A stretch of DNA of 32,546 bases from Bryobacteraceae bacterium (GTDB taxonomy: Bacteria; Acidobacteriota; Terriglobia; Bryobacterales; Bryobacteraceae): positions 1 to 32,546 of the forward strand of contig JASHOO010000034.1 in the NCBI GenBank assembly GCA_030041035.1. Reading direction: 5' to 3'. Position numbers and translations under genes: made by a program. Below the pieces are notes generated by a model, which was not told where the DNA came from, searched no databases, and was given only the letters and a program-made list of their open reading frames with translations. Positions 1 through 7,726 of the stretch are shown here, piece by piece (within the stretch, counting starts at the first letter, position 1; every line of letters begins with the position of its first letter).

Positions 1-480
1 GCCGGCATTCAGCCTGTGCCGTTTGCCATCGAGTGTAAGCAGCAACGCTCCCTGCTCCACGGCGACGTATTCTCGCGAGCCGCGGGCATGAGGGAGAAAC
101 ACACCAGCATCTACGGACGGGCCGAGCGTGGTCCGCATGAATTCGAATTCAACGCCTGGCAGGACGGGTGACAGGATGCGCCGCTCCCAACCCGCAGCGG
201 CCTTCGCGACCTTTTGCCGGTTGTGGCGCAAAAAGATAACTCGCGCTCCGGTCTCCTTTTCGAGCAGCCGGGAGAGGCTGGTACTGAGGCCGGTCGCAAT
301 GCGGTCGAGGACGATAACGGTAGCTGCCTTGGCGCCGCGCTCGATGGCCGAAATCATGCTCCTGCTCACACGCGATCGCTGGCTCAATTGCTGGAGCGAA
401 AGCCCGCGTCCTATCCGCTCATCCCTGACACGGCGTCCCAGCACGCTCAGACTCGCCCGGTCGCTTTCTTTCTGCGACAC
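1..480 (-). CDS. XRE-family HTH and cupin transcriptional regulator, C-terminus cut by window edge
   Basis: This gene is not in the ORF track because it has a GTG start and no stop inside the window. The minus strand from 480 down to 1 translates without a stop for 160 codons. Residues about 13-70 form an XRE-type helix-turn-helix (LGRRVRDERIGRGLSLQQLS, then SMISAIERG). Residues about 100-160 look like the start of a cupin_2 domain (FLPHARGSREYVAVEQG, then LLLTLDGKRHRLNAG). An AGAGGAG ribosome site lies about 9 nt before the GTG. HTH-cupin proteins are one-component regulators that usually sense a small ligand through the cupin barrel and often control the adjacent gene. The divergent epoxide hydrolase and the palindrome between the two genes fit autoregulation plus control of the neighbour. 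The ligand is unknown. Confidence 0.88.
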   Translation of the reverse strand, partial: MSQKESDRASLSVLGRRVRDERIGRGLSLQQLSQRSRVSRSMISAIERGAKAATVIVLDRIATGLSTSLSRLLEKETGARVIFLRHNRQKVAKAAAGWERRILSPVLPGVEFEFMRTTLGPSVDAGVFLPHARGSREYVAVEQGALLLTLDGKRHRLNAG

Positions 481-501
481 GTACTTGTTCTCCTCTGGAC
501 C

Positions 502-531
502 TTGCACCCTATAGTAGAATAATTCTACTAT
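502..531 (+). promoter_or_regulatory. Putative sigma70-type promoter for the epoxide hydrolase
   Basis: TTGCAC (502-507) and TACTAT (526-531) are separated by 18 nt, reading toward the epoxide hydrolase at 599. The palindrome covers the -10 box. A mirror-image TACTAT on the minus strand (516-511) could serve as the -10 of the divergent regulator, but no good -35 is seen for it. Assignment is by eye only. Confidence 0.45.
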
Positions 532-533
532 AG
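509..533. promoter_or_regulatory. 25-bp perfect palindromic operator in the divergent intergenic region
   Basis: Two 12-bp arms (CTATAGTAGAAT and its exact reverse complement) flank a single central base. The site is AT-rich in an otherwise GC-rich sequence and overlaps the candidate -10 boxes of both divergent genes. The likely ligand is the HTH-cupin regulator encoded next to it, as a dimer. The symmetry is directly visible; the binding protein is inferred. Confidence 0.7.
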
Positions 534-598
534 TGTACGCCGGTGGACAAGCGTGGATCGGTGGGAGAGGTCGATCGGCCTTTAAGGAAGTTGCATTA

Positions 599-1675
599 AT
601 GGAACCGTTTCGGATTCGTGTCGCAGATGAAGTGCTCGACGATCTGCGGGCTCGGTTACGCCGTACGAGATGGCCCGACCAGGTGACCGGCATAGGCTGG
701 AAACAAGGTACTGAGCTGGACTGGTTGCGGCACCTCGTATCCTATTGGACCCGTGAGTTCGACTGGCGTGCGTGGGAGCAGAGGCTCAACACTCTCGACC
801 ACTTCACGTGGGAGGGCATCCACTTCGTGTACAGGCGTGCGGCATCAGGCCAGGGGATACCACTCATCCTCACGCACGGCTGGCCCGGCAGTTTCCTCGA
901 TTATCTGGACATGCTGCCGCTGCTCGATGACTTCGACGTGGTCGCACCCTCCCTGCCCGGATATGGATTCTCCCCGCGCCCGCCCCAGGTTGGAATCAAC
1001 TACCGGTACGTCTCGGAGCGCTGGCATCGGCTGATGTCCGAGCTTGGGTATTCCCGCTATGGTGCGGGCGGTTATGACTTTGGAGCCGGAGTAACGACGA
1101 TCCTTGCGCTCGATCATCCCGATTCGGCAATCGGCATTTATCTCACTACACTAGAGTCCGACCTTACGCCCATCGTGGATGACGCGGAACTGTCCGACGT
1201 TGAGCGTTCGTATCTTGCGGTGAACCGGGGCTGGGACGCCACAGAGCGGGGCTACAGCGCGATCCAGTCCACTAAGCCGCAGACCATCGGCTATGGACTG
1301 AATGACTCTCCAGCGGGACTGGCCGCATATGTGGGGGAGAAGTGGCAATCGTGGAGTGACGTCACGCCGCCCGATGACTTCCTCTGCGCCACACTCACCT
1401 TGTACTGGGTCACGCAGACCATCACCTCATCGATGCGCGATTATTGGGACAATCGCTGGTATCCGGTCGATCACTCCTACGTCGGCACGCCGTCGGCATT
1501 TGGTGTCTTCGCGCACCAAACCGTTCCCGAGGGTGAGCCACCGCGCTCGTATCTGGAGCGCGTGTATAACATCCAGCGATGGACAGTCTTTCCGCGCGGC
1601 GGGCATTTTGCCCCGGCTGAGGAACCGGCGGCGGTCGCAAAGGACCTAACCGCTTTCTTCCGTGACCTTGAGTAG
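599..1675 (+). CDS. Epoxide hydrolase, alpha/beta-hydrolase with EHN N-terminal domain
   Basis: The product (358 aa) resembles microsomal-type epoxide hydrolases, which open epoxides to diols through a covalent ester on Asp. The ATG at 599 is preferred over the upstream GTG at 533 because AAGGAAG lies 8 nt before it, and because the protein then begins directly with the EHN-type segment (FRIRVADEVLDDLRARLRRT). The oxyanion motif HGWPGS is at residues 93-98. The nucleophile is D160 in AGGYDFGA, and the probable catalytic His is H336 in GGHFAPAEEP. No signal peptide is seen, so it is probably cytoplasmic. It is divergent from an HTH-cupin regulator and shares a palindromic operator with it, which suggests inducible expression. 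The natural substrate cannot be read from the sequence; a haloalkane or esterase role is less likely given the EHN domain. Confidence 0.9.
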   Translation: MEPFRIRVADEVLDDLRARLRRTRWPDQVTGIGWKQGTELDWLRHLVSYWTREFDWRAWEQRLNTLDHFTWEGIHFVYRRAASGQGIPLILTHGWPGSFLDYLDMLPLLDDFDVVAPSLPGYGFSPRPPQVGINYRYVSERWHRLMSELGYSRYGAGGYDFGAGVTTILALDHPDSAIGIYLTTLESDLTPIVDDAELSDVERSYLAVNRGWDATERGYSAIQSTKPQTIGYGLNDSPAGLAAYVGEKWQSWSDVTPPDDFLCATLTLYWVTQTITSSMRDYWDNRWYPVDHSYVGTPSAFGVFAHQTVPEGEPPRSYLERVYNIQRWTVFPRGGHFAPAEEPAAVAKDLTAFFRDLE

Positions 1676-2016
1676 ACCGCCACGTTCAAAAATGGCTCGC
1701 ATACCAGAGCCGATCTGGATGATGAGTTTCACCATCCCGGGTGTTCGACCCCGCGTCTGAAGGATGGCGCGCCAGACCGTCCCGAGGACCGAGGACCGTT
1801 CTTCCACGTTCAACGTTGTAGCATTGTTCTTTGATGAGCCCTGATCGCCCAGAATCCCACCAGACTTCAATGCATAACGCAACGCTCACTCGTTCAAATC
1901 CACCTTCCCGCAACGAATCTGAGGTCGGGGCCCTTAAATGCAAAGACGCCGTTGGGACCGTGACCCAAAGGTGCTTGAAACACTCCGAAAACAGCCTGGG
2001 AGCAAAGAGTGCGCAA
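1676..2016. other. Gene-poor stretch with no supported gene
   Basis: About 340 bases between the epoxide hydrolase and the AKR-fold gene. Both strands have open frames (minus 1686-2120, minus 1646-1882, and the 5' extension of the plus frame from 1831), but none has a recognisable domain or a convincing ribosome site. A short tandem GAGGACC-type repeat lies near 1783-1798. It may be a decayed gene remnant or a leader; nothing more can be supported. Confidence 0.5.
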
Positions 2017-2817
2017 TTGGGCAACGGGCTGCCGGCGGTTTGCCGGTTAGGGCTGGCGACGCGTGGCAATTCGCATTTGCAGCCGGACGACGTCGAGTAC
2101 GCGATCGAGCGCGGCATCAATTATCTGAACTGGTGCCGGCATTCGGACGGGCTCAGCCGCGCAGTGGCGGGCATGGGCGGCGCCCGACGACGGGTGGTTC
2201 TGGCGGCGCAATTCGAGGCGCGTTCCGCTCAGGATGCCGAGCGTGAGTTTCCGTCGATGCTGGAGGAGCTGGGAACCGACTATATCGACGTGCTGACGTT
2301 CTATTACGTCGAATCCGAGAATGAGTGGCGCGAGATCGTGGCACCGGGCGGTGCGTGGGAATATCTGGCAGAGGAAAAGCGCAGGGGGCGATTGAAGCTG
2401 ATCGGCCTGACGAGTCATCAACGCAGGCTGGCCGCGCAGTGGGCAAAGTCGGACAAGCTGGATCTGCTGATGATCCGCTATAATGCAGCGCATCGCGGTG
2501 CGGAGCGCGAACTCTTCCCCGTGGCGCACGACAAGCAGATTCCGGTGGTCACATTCACGGGGTTGCGATGGAAGGCGTTGCTGCATGGCACGCCGGAGGA
2601 TCCGCCGGGATTTGTGACGCCTTCGCCACTGGATTGCTATCGTTTCTGCCTGGCGCACCCGGTGGTGTCTGTGACGCTGATGGCTCCGGGAAATCGCGTA
2701 GAGCTGGAGGAAAACCTGCGGCTGCTCGATGACTGGAGAACAATGGAGGACGCGGAGCGGGAACGCCTGCTGGCGCACGGCGAGCGCGTCAGGAAGCACG
2801 CAGGCGTCTTTTGGTAG
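2017..2817 (+). CDS. Aldo/keto reductase-fold protein lacking the catalytic tetrad
   Basis: The AKR family is recognisable from the order of its segments: CRLGLATRG (strand 1), AIERGINYLNW, ELGTDYIDVL, KLIGLTSHQ, and a C-terminal ENLRLLDDW block. The family's catalytic Asp, Tyr, Lys and His are all replaced. GINYLNW has Asn where DTA-type motifs have Asp, and the Tyr of the YG motif is missing. VLAAQFEA has Gln at the Lys site, and YIDVLTFYY has Tyr at the His site. A normal NADPH-dependent carbonyl reductase is therefore unlikely. The start is uncertain. The ORF is open from 1831, but its first 62 residues look non-coding; TTG 2017 is chosen because it lies a few residues before the first conserved strand. 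No strong ribosome site supports any start. It is convergent with the nuclease gene, with 1 nt between the stops. Confidence 0.7.
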   Translation: MGNGLPAVCRLGLATRGNSHLQPDDVEYAIERGINYLNWCRHSDGLSRAVAGMGGARRRVVLAAQFEARSAQDAEREFPSMLEELGTDYIDVLTFYYVESENEWREIVAPGGAWEYLAEEKRRGRLKLIGLTSHQRRLAAQWAKSDKLDLLMIRYNAAHRGAERELFPVAHDKQIPVVTFTGLRWKALLHGTPEDPPGFVTPSPLDCYRFCLAHPVVSVTLMAPGNRVELEENLRLLDDWRTMEDAERERLLAHGERVRKHAGVFW

Positions 2818-2818
2818 G

Positions 2819-3787
2819 CTAGGGCCAGATCTCGTTCAGCATGACGGCGAGACGCGTACCGGCGCGGGCAAGCTGGCGGCGAATCACCGGTGATGCGGCG
2901 CGCAGGTAACGCTGATCGATTTGTTCGTGAAGGTCATACATGCGCTGCCCCATATCGTGATCGGCGCAGCTTTCGACCGCGCGCGGCGGTTCCACGGCAA
3001 TTTTCTTGGGCAGCCTGCCGTAAACGGTCTTAACCGCCGCTTTGTGACTTTCCCATGCCCAGGCGTCCACGTCGACGGGCTGTCGCAGCCAGCGCTTCAT
3101 GTCCGAGGCAAACTCGGCGCGCAACGCGACTGCGAATGCGGCAGGATCCTGGCCGTGTAAGACCAACTCGAGCAGATCTGTGTCCCAGACGCCGTGGAGG
3201 TTGGGATGGTAGTTTTGAGTTGATCCCGAAGTCTCCGGCTGGTGGTCGAACAATGCCACAGCCACGCAGTTGCCGCCACGGTCATCGTTATCGGCGGCGT
3301 GTAGGGGCTGGTGCAAGTCGCCCACGAAATGAACCAGGAACATCAGCGCTTCAGCCTGCTCGTGTCTGCTCGCGGAAGGGGAACGCAGAACCTCAACCTG
3401 CCGGCGGATGGCGCGGGTTACGCAGCCGGACGCGGGGCAGGCCTGGGTGATGTTTTTTCTGCGCCCATCGAGCGGGATGTCGATGAAATGCCAGCCGGCC
3501 GTCTCCTTTCGCTGCGTGCGGACATCGTCGGCCCAGCTTGAAAGATCAGCCAGAGCGGGGAGGTTGCTGGCGGGACAGAAGCGGCGCAGCGATGGGTCGG
3601 TGGGCTGGCCCTCCAGCAACTGGGCGGCGGCCATGCGTGCGTGAGGATTCAGTTGCTCCCATGCGACCAGTGCCACGATGCGATGCCCCTGGCAACCCCA
3701 CGGCAAAGCAGGTGTCGTGAATATGACAGACGACAGAAGTGTAAGAACGCGAAGTGCTTTGCGGGCCGTAGGGGTTGGTATAATCAT
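2819..3787 (-). CDS. Exported S1/P1-family zinc nuclease
   Basis: The 322-aa product matches the S1/P1 nuclease family (phospholipase C fold, three Zn ions), which degrades single-stranded nucleic acids and 3'-nucleotides. A basic and hydrophobic N-terminal segment (residues 9-29) is a probable signal peptide, so it should act outside the cytoplasm. All nine zinc-ligand positions can be seen: W30 and H35 (WGCQGH), Asp in WADDVR (about 87), H100 (WHFIDIP), H153, D157 and H163 (HFVGDLHQPLH), and H198 and D202 (HGVWDT). In the family the Trp becomes the mature N-terminus; here the preceding residues are ALP, so a Pro at the -1 site is unusual. The ATG at 3787 has only a weak upstream AGG. It is divergent from yjbQ. 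A likely role is phosphate or nucleotide scavenging. Confidence 0.9.
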   Translation of the reverse strand: MIIPTPTARKALRVLTLLSSVIFTTPALPWGCQGHRIVALVAWEQLNPHARMAAAQLLEGQPTDPSLRRFCPASNLPALADLSSWADDVRTQRKETAGWHFIDIPLDGRRKNITQACPASGCVTRAIRRQVEVLRSPSASRHEQAEALMFLVHFVGDLHQPLHAADNDDRGGNCVAVALFDHQPETSGSTQNYHPNLHGVWDTDLLELVLHGQDPAAFAVALRAEFASDMKRWLRQPVDVDAWAWESHKAAVKTVYGRLPKKIAVEPPRAVESCADHDMGQRMYDLHEQIDQRYLRAASPVIRRQLARAGTRLAVMLNEIWP

Positions 3788-3819
3788 GAAACCTAGATTG
3801 CATCACATTATTTTTGGAA

Positions 3820-3835
3820 CCGTGCGGGTGCACGG
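3820..3835. repeat. Small inverted repeat between the nuclease and yjbQ
   Basis: CCGTGC and GCACGG flank a GGGT loop in the 81-bp divergent intergenic region. It could be an operator or chance symmetry. It lacks a T-run on either downstream side, so it is not a standard terminator. Confidence 0.3.
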
Positions 3836-3868
3836 ACGGTCTCATAGTTCAAGAGGCAACGATCAAGT

Positions 3869-4375
3869 ATGGGTATACTACAGGTGAAGCATGCGGCCAC
3901 GGAACCGGGCGCGGAGAACGGGGCTCCGTCTCATCCGCAGAACGGGTTCCGTGTGTTCAGCCGCGTTGTAGATTGGATAACGAGCGATAGGACGCAGCTT
4001 ATCAACATCACGGACCGTGTCAACGAGATCGTTCGCAAGAGCGGCATTCGCGACGGGCTGGTCCACCTGCAATCCCTGCACACCACCACTGCGGTTTTCA
4101 TCAATGAATGGCAGGATGCGCTGCTGCACGATGTGCGGTCGTTTTTGGAGGATATTGTACGCCGGGAAAATGGCTGGCGGCACAATGATCCGCGGTATTC
4201 CGATTGCGAGCGCAAGAACGCGGACTCGCATTTGCGCGGTATGCTGATGGGCCAGAGCCTGTGCCTTCAGGTGCGCAACTCGGCGGTGCTGCTGGGCACG
4301 TGGCAGAGCATCATTCTGGCGGAATTTGACGGACCGCGAAGCCGCTCGATGTCCGTCTTAGTGTCGGGCATTTAG
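3869..4375 (+). CDS. yjbQ: YjbQ family protein (UPF0047, secondary thiamine-phosphate synthase type)
   Basis: The product (168 aa) contains the signature blocks of the YjbQ/UPF0047 family: LQSLHTTTAVFINE (residues 67-80) and HLRGMLMGQSLCLQVRNS, followed by LGTWQSIILAEFDGPRSR near the C-terminus. E. coli YjbQ has weak thiamine phosphate synthase activity and can replace thiE; the true cellular role is not settled. The family core is about 135-140 aa, so roughly 28 residues precede the domain here. The start may lie further in, but no better ATG is visible. Upstream AAGAGG is a weak ribosome site. It is followed after 22 nt by the DUF2203 gene on the same strand, so the two are probably co-transcribed. 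No thiamine genes or TPP riboswitch are seen nearby. Confidence 0.88.
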   Translation: MGILQVKHAATEPGAENGAPSHPQNGFRVFSRVVDWITSDRTQLINITDRVNEIVRKSGIRDGLVHLQSLHTTTAVFINEWQDALLHDVRSFLEDIVRRENGWRHNDPRYSDCERKNADSHLRGMLMGQSLCLQVRNSAVLLGTWQSIILAEFDGPRSRSMSVLVSGI

Positions 4376-4397
4376 TGTTCAGGAGCGAGCCTTCCGC

Positions 4398-4838
4398 ATG
4401 TCCAGACGCTTCACTCTAGAGACAGCGGAAGGCCTTCTGCCAGAGATCGAGAAAGGGATACGCGATGCGATTGCACTCAAGAGCTCGCTGGATGAAGCCC
4501 AGACCGAACTGCAGGCGATGGCGCAGCGCGTGATGATGCTGGGCGGCGTCCTGATGGACCGCAACAAGTTTCACGATAACAAGCGCCGTCGCGACGAATG
4601 CGCCGAGAGTCTCAGGATTATCGTGCACAGCATTCAGGAACTCGGATGCATCATCAAGGACCTGGATATCGGCTTGGTGGACTTCCCCACTTTGTTTCGC
4701 GGCGAAGAAGTCTATCTTTGCTGGAAGCTCGGTGAACCGGGAATCGAATTCTGGCATGGAACGCACGAAGGCTTCGCGGGAAGAAAGCCAATTGACGAGG
4801 AGTTCCGGGAATCACACCGGGGTGACGCAGCAAACTAG
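4398..4838 (+). CDS. DUF2203 family protein
   Basis: The product (146 aa) matches the DUF2203 family. It begins RRFTLETAEGLLPEIEKGI, has a helical middle, and ends with the conserved block YLCWKLGEPGIEFWHG and EGFAGRKPID. The family is a small, probably cytoplasmic protein of unknown function found in several phyla. The long N-terminal half is rich in charged helices and could form a coiled coil. An AGGAG lies about 12 nt before the ATG. It probably forms a two-gene operon with yjbQ. Its stop codon overlaps the stop of the convergent permease through a shared CTAG, which encodes TAG on both strands. Confidence 0.88.
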   Translation: MSRRFTLETAEGLLPEIEKGIRDAIALKSSLDEAQTELQAMAQRVMMLGGVLMDRNKFHDNKRRRDECAESLRIIVHSIQELGCIIKDLDIGLVDFPTLFRGEEVYLCWKLGEPGIEFWHGTHEGFAGRKPIDEEFRESHRGDAAN

Positions 4839-6244
4839 GACGGCGCGCGTTTCGTGAAAGCAAAATGGTAGACGGCTGCCCCCGCAGCGATGGTGGCCCC
4901 GGCCATCAGGGATGCCTTGGGCTGCCAAATTACGCCGTAAATCATCATTCCCACACCAACCACAATATAGGCGCCTGGGATTAACGGGAAAGCGAAGCTG
5001 ACGGGCGCCATGCGCTGCCAGCCGCGAGTGCGGCGGAAACGGAACAGGCTGGCTACCGACATTACCGTGAAAAACGTCAAGCTCACGCCAATGTACAGCA
5101 TGAGCTGGGTGAAGGGAGTGAACGTCATCAGCATGGAGCAGACGCCCTGCGCAACGATGGCGGCTACGGGGGTGTGCCATTTCGGATTCACATTCGCGGC
5201 GGCGCTGAAGAATGCCCGGTTTTTCGCCATGGCGTAGTACACGCGTGGACCGATCGTCACCATGGCGTTCACGGTCGAGGTGATGGAGATCGCCATCAGC
5301 GCTGCAAAAATACCGGCCACCTGTGACCCGAACAGATTCGAGGCCGACAGGGAGCCGACGGCAACCACACCTTTCATCGATTCCAGGGGCGTCGAGTAAA
5401 TAAAGACCAGGTTCAGCCCGAGATAGAGGGCGGTCACGAGAGCGGTGCCCGTCGCCAGTGCCAAGGGCAGCGTACGCTCGGGCTGCCGCAGCTCTTCCGC
5501 GACATAAGTCGCGGCGTTCCATCCGCTGTATCCCACCATGATCAGGAGCAGGCTGATCATGAACTGAATGGGGATCGACAGAGTCGAGGTGCGCACAGCA
5601 GCCTGAGAGAAATGACCCCAGTCCCCGGAACCGGCGAGAAAACCGATCAAGATAAAGGATGCAATCACAATTAGCTTGGTCCCGGTGAGCACGTTCTGGA
5701 CCTTGGCCGTGCGACCAACGCCCAGGCAGTTCAGCAGGGTGAAGACGGCGATCAATGCCGAGGCGAGCAGTTGGGCGCCGCCAAACTCGAATGACAGCGC
5801 GCCCGAACCGATGGTAAATTGCGCGTTTGCCTGCTTGAAGGCTGGGAAAAAGTAACCCACGTAATCGGCGAATGCTAGGGCAGCCAAGGCGATCGGTGCC
5901 GAGAAGCCGGCGAAGAACGAGACCCAGCCGGTGACGAATCCCCACGTGGGGCCGTAAGCGCGAGTGAGGTAGACATATTCGCCCCCTGAGCTGGGAAAAT
6001 TGATGCCAAGCTCGGAGTAGCTCAGCGCGCCGCACAGCGCGAACACCGCACCGATAAACCAGCAAAGCAAGATCAGGCGCGCGTCACCGAGCTGCCCCGC
6101 CAGGATTCCGGTCGTGGCAAATATGCCGGTCCCAACCATGTTGGAGATCACGAGTGCTGTCGCGCTGATAAATCCAAGCTGCCGGACGAGGCTGGCCGGC
6201 GTGCCGGTTTGCATTGAGATTGCCACGCGCGTGTTTACAGGCAT
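4835..6244 (-). CDS. APC-superfamily amino acid permease
   Basis: The 469-aa product is an integral membrane transporter with about 12 hydrophobic segments. TM1 carries the family substrate-binding motif (ISNMVGTGIFATTG), and the TM2-TM3 region has YSELGINFPSSGGEYVYL and AYGPTWGF, as in LAT-type and other APC transporters. The ORF track starts at 6439, but the first 65 residues are Arg/Trp/Ser-rich and overlap maf in another frame. They are therefore treated as spurious. ATG 6244 is chosen, with ATG 6214 as the alternative; neither has a strong ribosome site. The gene follows maf by 28 nt on the same strand and may be co-transcribed. The substrate amino acid, and whether it is an exchanger or an H+ symporter, cannot be told. 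Confidence 0.9.
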   Translation of the reverse strand: MPVNTRVAISMQTGTPASLVRQLGFISATALVISNMVGTGIFATTGILAGQLGDARLILLCWFIGAVFALCGALSYSELGINFPSSGGEYVYLTRAYGPTWGFVTGWVSFFAGFSAPIALAALAFADYVGYFFPAFKQANAQFTIGSGALSFEFGGAQLLASALIAVFTLLNCLGVGRTAKVQNVLTGTKLIVIASFILIGFLAGSGDWGHFSQAAVRTSTLSIPIQFMISLLLIMVGYSGWNAATYVAEELRQPERTLPLALATGTALVTALYLGLNLVFIYSTPLESMKGVVAVGSLSASNLFGSQVAGIFAALMAISITSTVNAMVTIGPRVYYAMAKNRAFFSAAANVNPKWHTPVAAIVAQGVCSMLMTFTPFTQLMLYIGVSLTFFTVMSVASLFRFRRTRGWQRMAPVSFAFPLIPGAYIVVGVGMMIYGVIWQPKASLMAGATIAAGAAVYHFAFTKRAPS

Positions 6245-6272
6245 TGTGGCATAGTTCCGTGCAGCCCGAGCG

Positions 6273-6827
6273 CTACTGGTGATTCCACTGGCGCAGGTAC
6301 CGGTAGACGACCTCGATGGGCAGGCCCACCACGTTGGCGTACGAACCATCGATGCGCTGGATGAATTTCGATGCCAAGCCCTGAATCGCATAGGCGCCGG
6401 CTTTGTCCATGGGTTCTCCCGACGCCACGTATTGTTCAATCTCCTGGCGGGTGAGCGAGAGAAACCAAACGCGGGTTAGGGCCACGTCGAGGATCGTCTC
6501 TGTAGCGCGGACCAGGCAGATTCCGGTGAGGACCGCGTGCTCGCGTCCGGAGAGCGCTTCGAGCATGCGCAAGGCGTCGGTTCGATCACTCGGCTTGCCG
6601 AGAATCCGGCTGCCCATTACGACGACCGTGTCGGCGCCGAGCACGATGTCAGCCGGCCCGGCTTCAACAGCAGCCGCTTTTTCCCGGGCTAAACGCTTGA
6701 CGTAGGCTTCCGGCATCTCGCCGACGTAGACGGTCTCATCCACGTTCGCAGGACGCACGACGAATGGAATTCCGGCTTGTTGAAGAATTTCACTGCGCCG
6801 CGGCGATCGCGAAGCTAGGATCAGCAT
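6273..6827 (-). CDS. maf: Maf-family nucleoside triphosphate pyrophosphatase
   Basis: Maf proteins hydrolyse dTTP, UTP or modified nucleotides to the monophosphate and PPi, a house-cleaning role. The sequence shows the N-terminal nucleotide motif [14 protein letters not shown], the central [18 protein letters not shown] with the catalytic Asp, and the C-terminal block [20 protein letters not shown] followed by [14 protein letters not shown]. This is the full family layout (184 aa). The ORF track begins at a TTG at 6854; ATG 6827 is preferred because family members start immediately before the LILASxSPRR strand. It is divergent from dciA across about 190 bp and lies just upstream of the permease gene. 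The GAYAIQG block resembles the dTTP/UTP-specific YhdE type, which is a tentative subgroup call. Confidence 0.93.
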   Translation of the reverse strand: MLILASRSPRRSEILQQAGIPFVVRPANVDETVYVGEMPEAYVKRLAREKAAAVEAGPADIVLGADTVVVMGSRILGKPSDRTDALRMLEALSGREHAVLTGICLVRATETILDVALTRVWFLSLTRQEIEQYVASGEPMDKAGAYAIQGLASKFIQRIDGSYANVVGLPIEVVYRYLRQWNHQ

Positions 6828-7016
6828 CCAGCTAGTTGCCAGATCCGGTGCCAACTCACCGGGGCTGATGAGGGTAAGACGCGAAGATTGGCGGGGTTAC
6901 CAGACGCAGAAGCGACACCCCTCGTCAGAGGCAGCAAGAGAACGTGACCGAAAATACGAAGGCGCATCAGCGGGGTCTAAATTTGCCGACCAGTCTACCA
7001 CACGGGCCATGTTAGA

Positions 7017-7430
7017 ATGTTTCCTTCCGCCAACATGGAACGCGCCAGCAGGGTGCTCGGGAAACTGAGCCTTCCCCAGGGGACTTTCACTCCGGAAGCG
7101 ATGGTCTGTGCAGCGTGGGCGGGAGCGGTGGGTAAGAAAATAGCGGCACACGCGCGCGCCGCCAAGCTCGTCCGCACTCATCTGATCGTTGAAGTGGAGG
7201 ATGCAATTTGGCAGCGGCAGCTCTTCGTGCTGCGGGATCAGATCCGGCGCAAAATTGAGGAAAGCGTCGGCGGGGGCGTGGTCGAAGATATTGAATTTCG
7301 CGTGATACCCGTACGGCTCGGCCCCCATCGTGCGCAACATGCCGCCGCCAGCGCGGATGAAGCCAACGGAATCGCCGATCCGGTGCTGCGGAAACTCTAC
7401 AAGGCGTCACGTAAGAAGGAACTGGCTTGA
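7017..7430 (+). CDS. dciA: DciA-like protein (DUF721), predicted replicative helicase operator
   Basis: The 137-aa product has the DUF721 domain: VCAAWAGAVGKKIAAHARAAKLVRTHLIVEVEDAIWQRQL, then a helix ending LRDQIRRKIEE. In most bacteria without DnaC or DnaI, DciA interacts with and helps load the DnaB helicase. The domain fills residues about 8-100, and a basic tail follows. The ATG at 7017 has no clear Shine-Dalgarno. An internal ATG six codons later is possible. The last codons overlap gatC: the TGA stop (7428-7430) is embedded in TTGA, so gatC is probably translationally coupled. The start of the gene marks the head of a dciA-gatC-gatA operon. Family membership is clear; the role is transferred from characterised homologues. 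Confidence 0.85.
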   Translation: MFPSANMERASRVLGKLSLPQGTFTPEAMVCAAWAGAVGKKIAAHARAAKLVRTHLIVEVEDAIWQRQLFVLRDQIRRKIEESVGGGVVEDIEFRVIPVRLGPHRAQHAAASADEANGIADPVLRKLYKASRKKELA

Positions 7431-7726
7431 AGATCACGGCAGAGCAGGTGCGGTACGTGGCGGATCTGGCCAATCTGCACCTGACTGACGACGAGGTGCG
7501 GAAATTTCAGGCCGATCTCGACGAGATCCTGGTCCACTTGGACCGGCTGAATGAGGTGGATACGTCGCGGTCTGAGCCGATGGCGCAAGTGCTCTACGAA
7601 GCCGAGGAGACCGCAACCCTGCGGCCGGACCGTTCGCGGCCGGGCCTGGGCACGGAACTGGCGCTGGCCAATGCGCCCGCCGCCGGATCGGGTTACTTCA
7701 AGGTACCTGAAGTCATCAAGCGGTGA
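7427..7726 (+). CDS. gatC: Aspartyl/glutamyl-tRNA(Asn/Gln) amidotransferase subunit C
   Basis: GatC is the small structural subunit of the GatCAB complex, which converts misacylated Glu-tRNA(Gln) and Asp-tRNA(Asn) to the correct forms. The 99-aa length and pattern are typical: VRYVADLANLHLTDDEVRKF, then DLDEILVHLDRLNEVDTS, and a C-terminal ATLRPDRSRPGL with a final GYFKVPEVI. The start is TTG at 7427, inside the end of dciA, with AAGGA 7 nt upstream. The stop overlaps the GTG start of gatA (GTGA), so both junctions are 4-nt overlaps and imply translational coupling. gatB is not in the window. Confidence 0.95.
   Translation: MKITAEQVRYVADLANLHLTDDEVRKFQADLDEILVHLDRLNEVDTSRSEPMAQVLYEAEETATLRPDRSRPGLGTELALANAPAAGSGYFKVPEVIKR

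Noticed and set aside
128-522. Plus-strand ORFs of 128 and 102 aa at the left edge
   Set aside because: They are antisense shadows of the HTH-cupin gene, which has a clear domain structure on the minus strand.
1686-2120. 144-aa minus-strand ORF
   Set aside because: No domain is recognised, and it overlaps the AKR-fold gene antisense. Its composition looks like a shadow frame.
6245-6439. 65-residue N-terminal extension of the permease ORF
   Set aside because: It overlaps maf in a different frame and is Arg/Trp/Ser-rich with no membrane character; the permease fold starts after ATG 6244.
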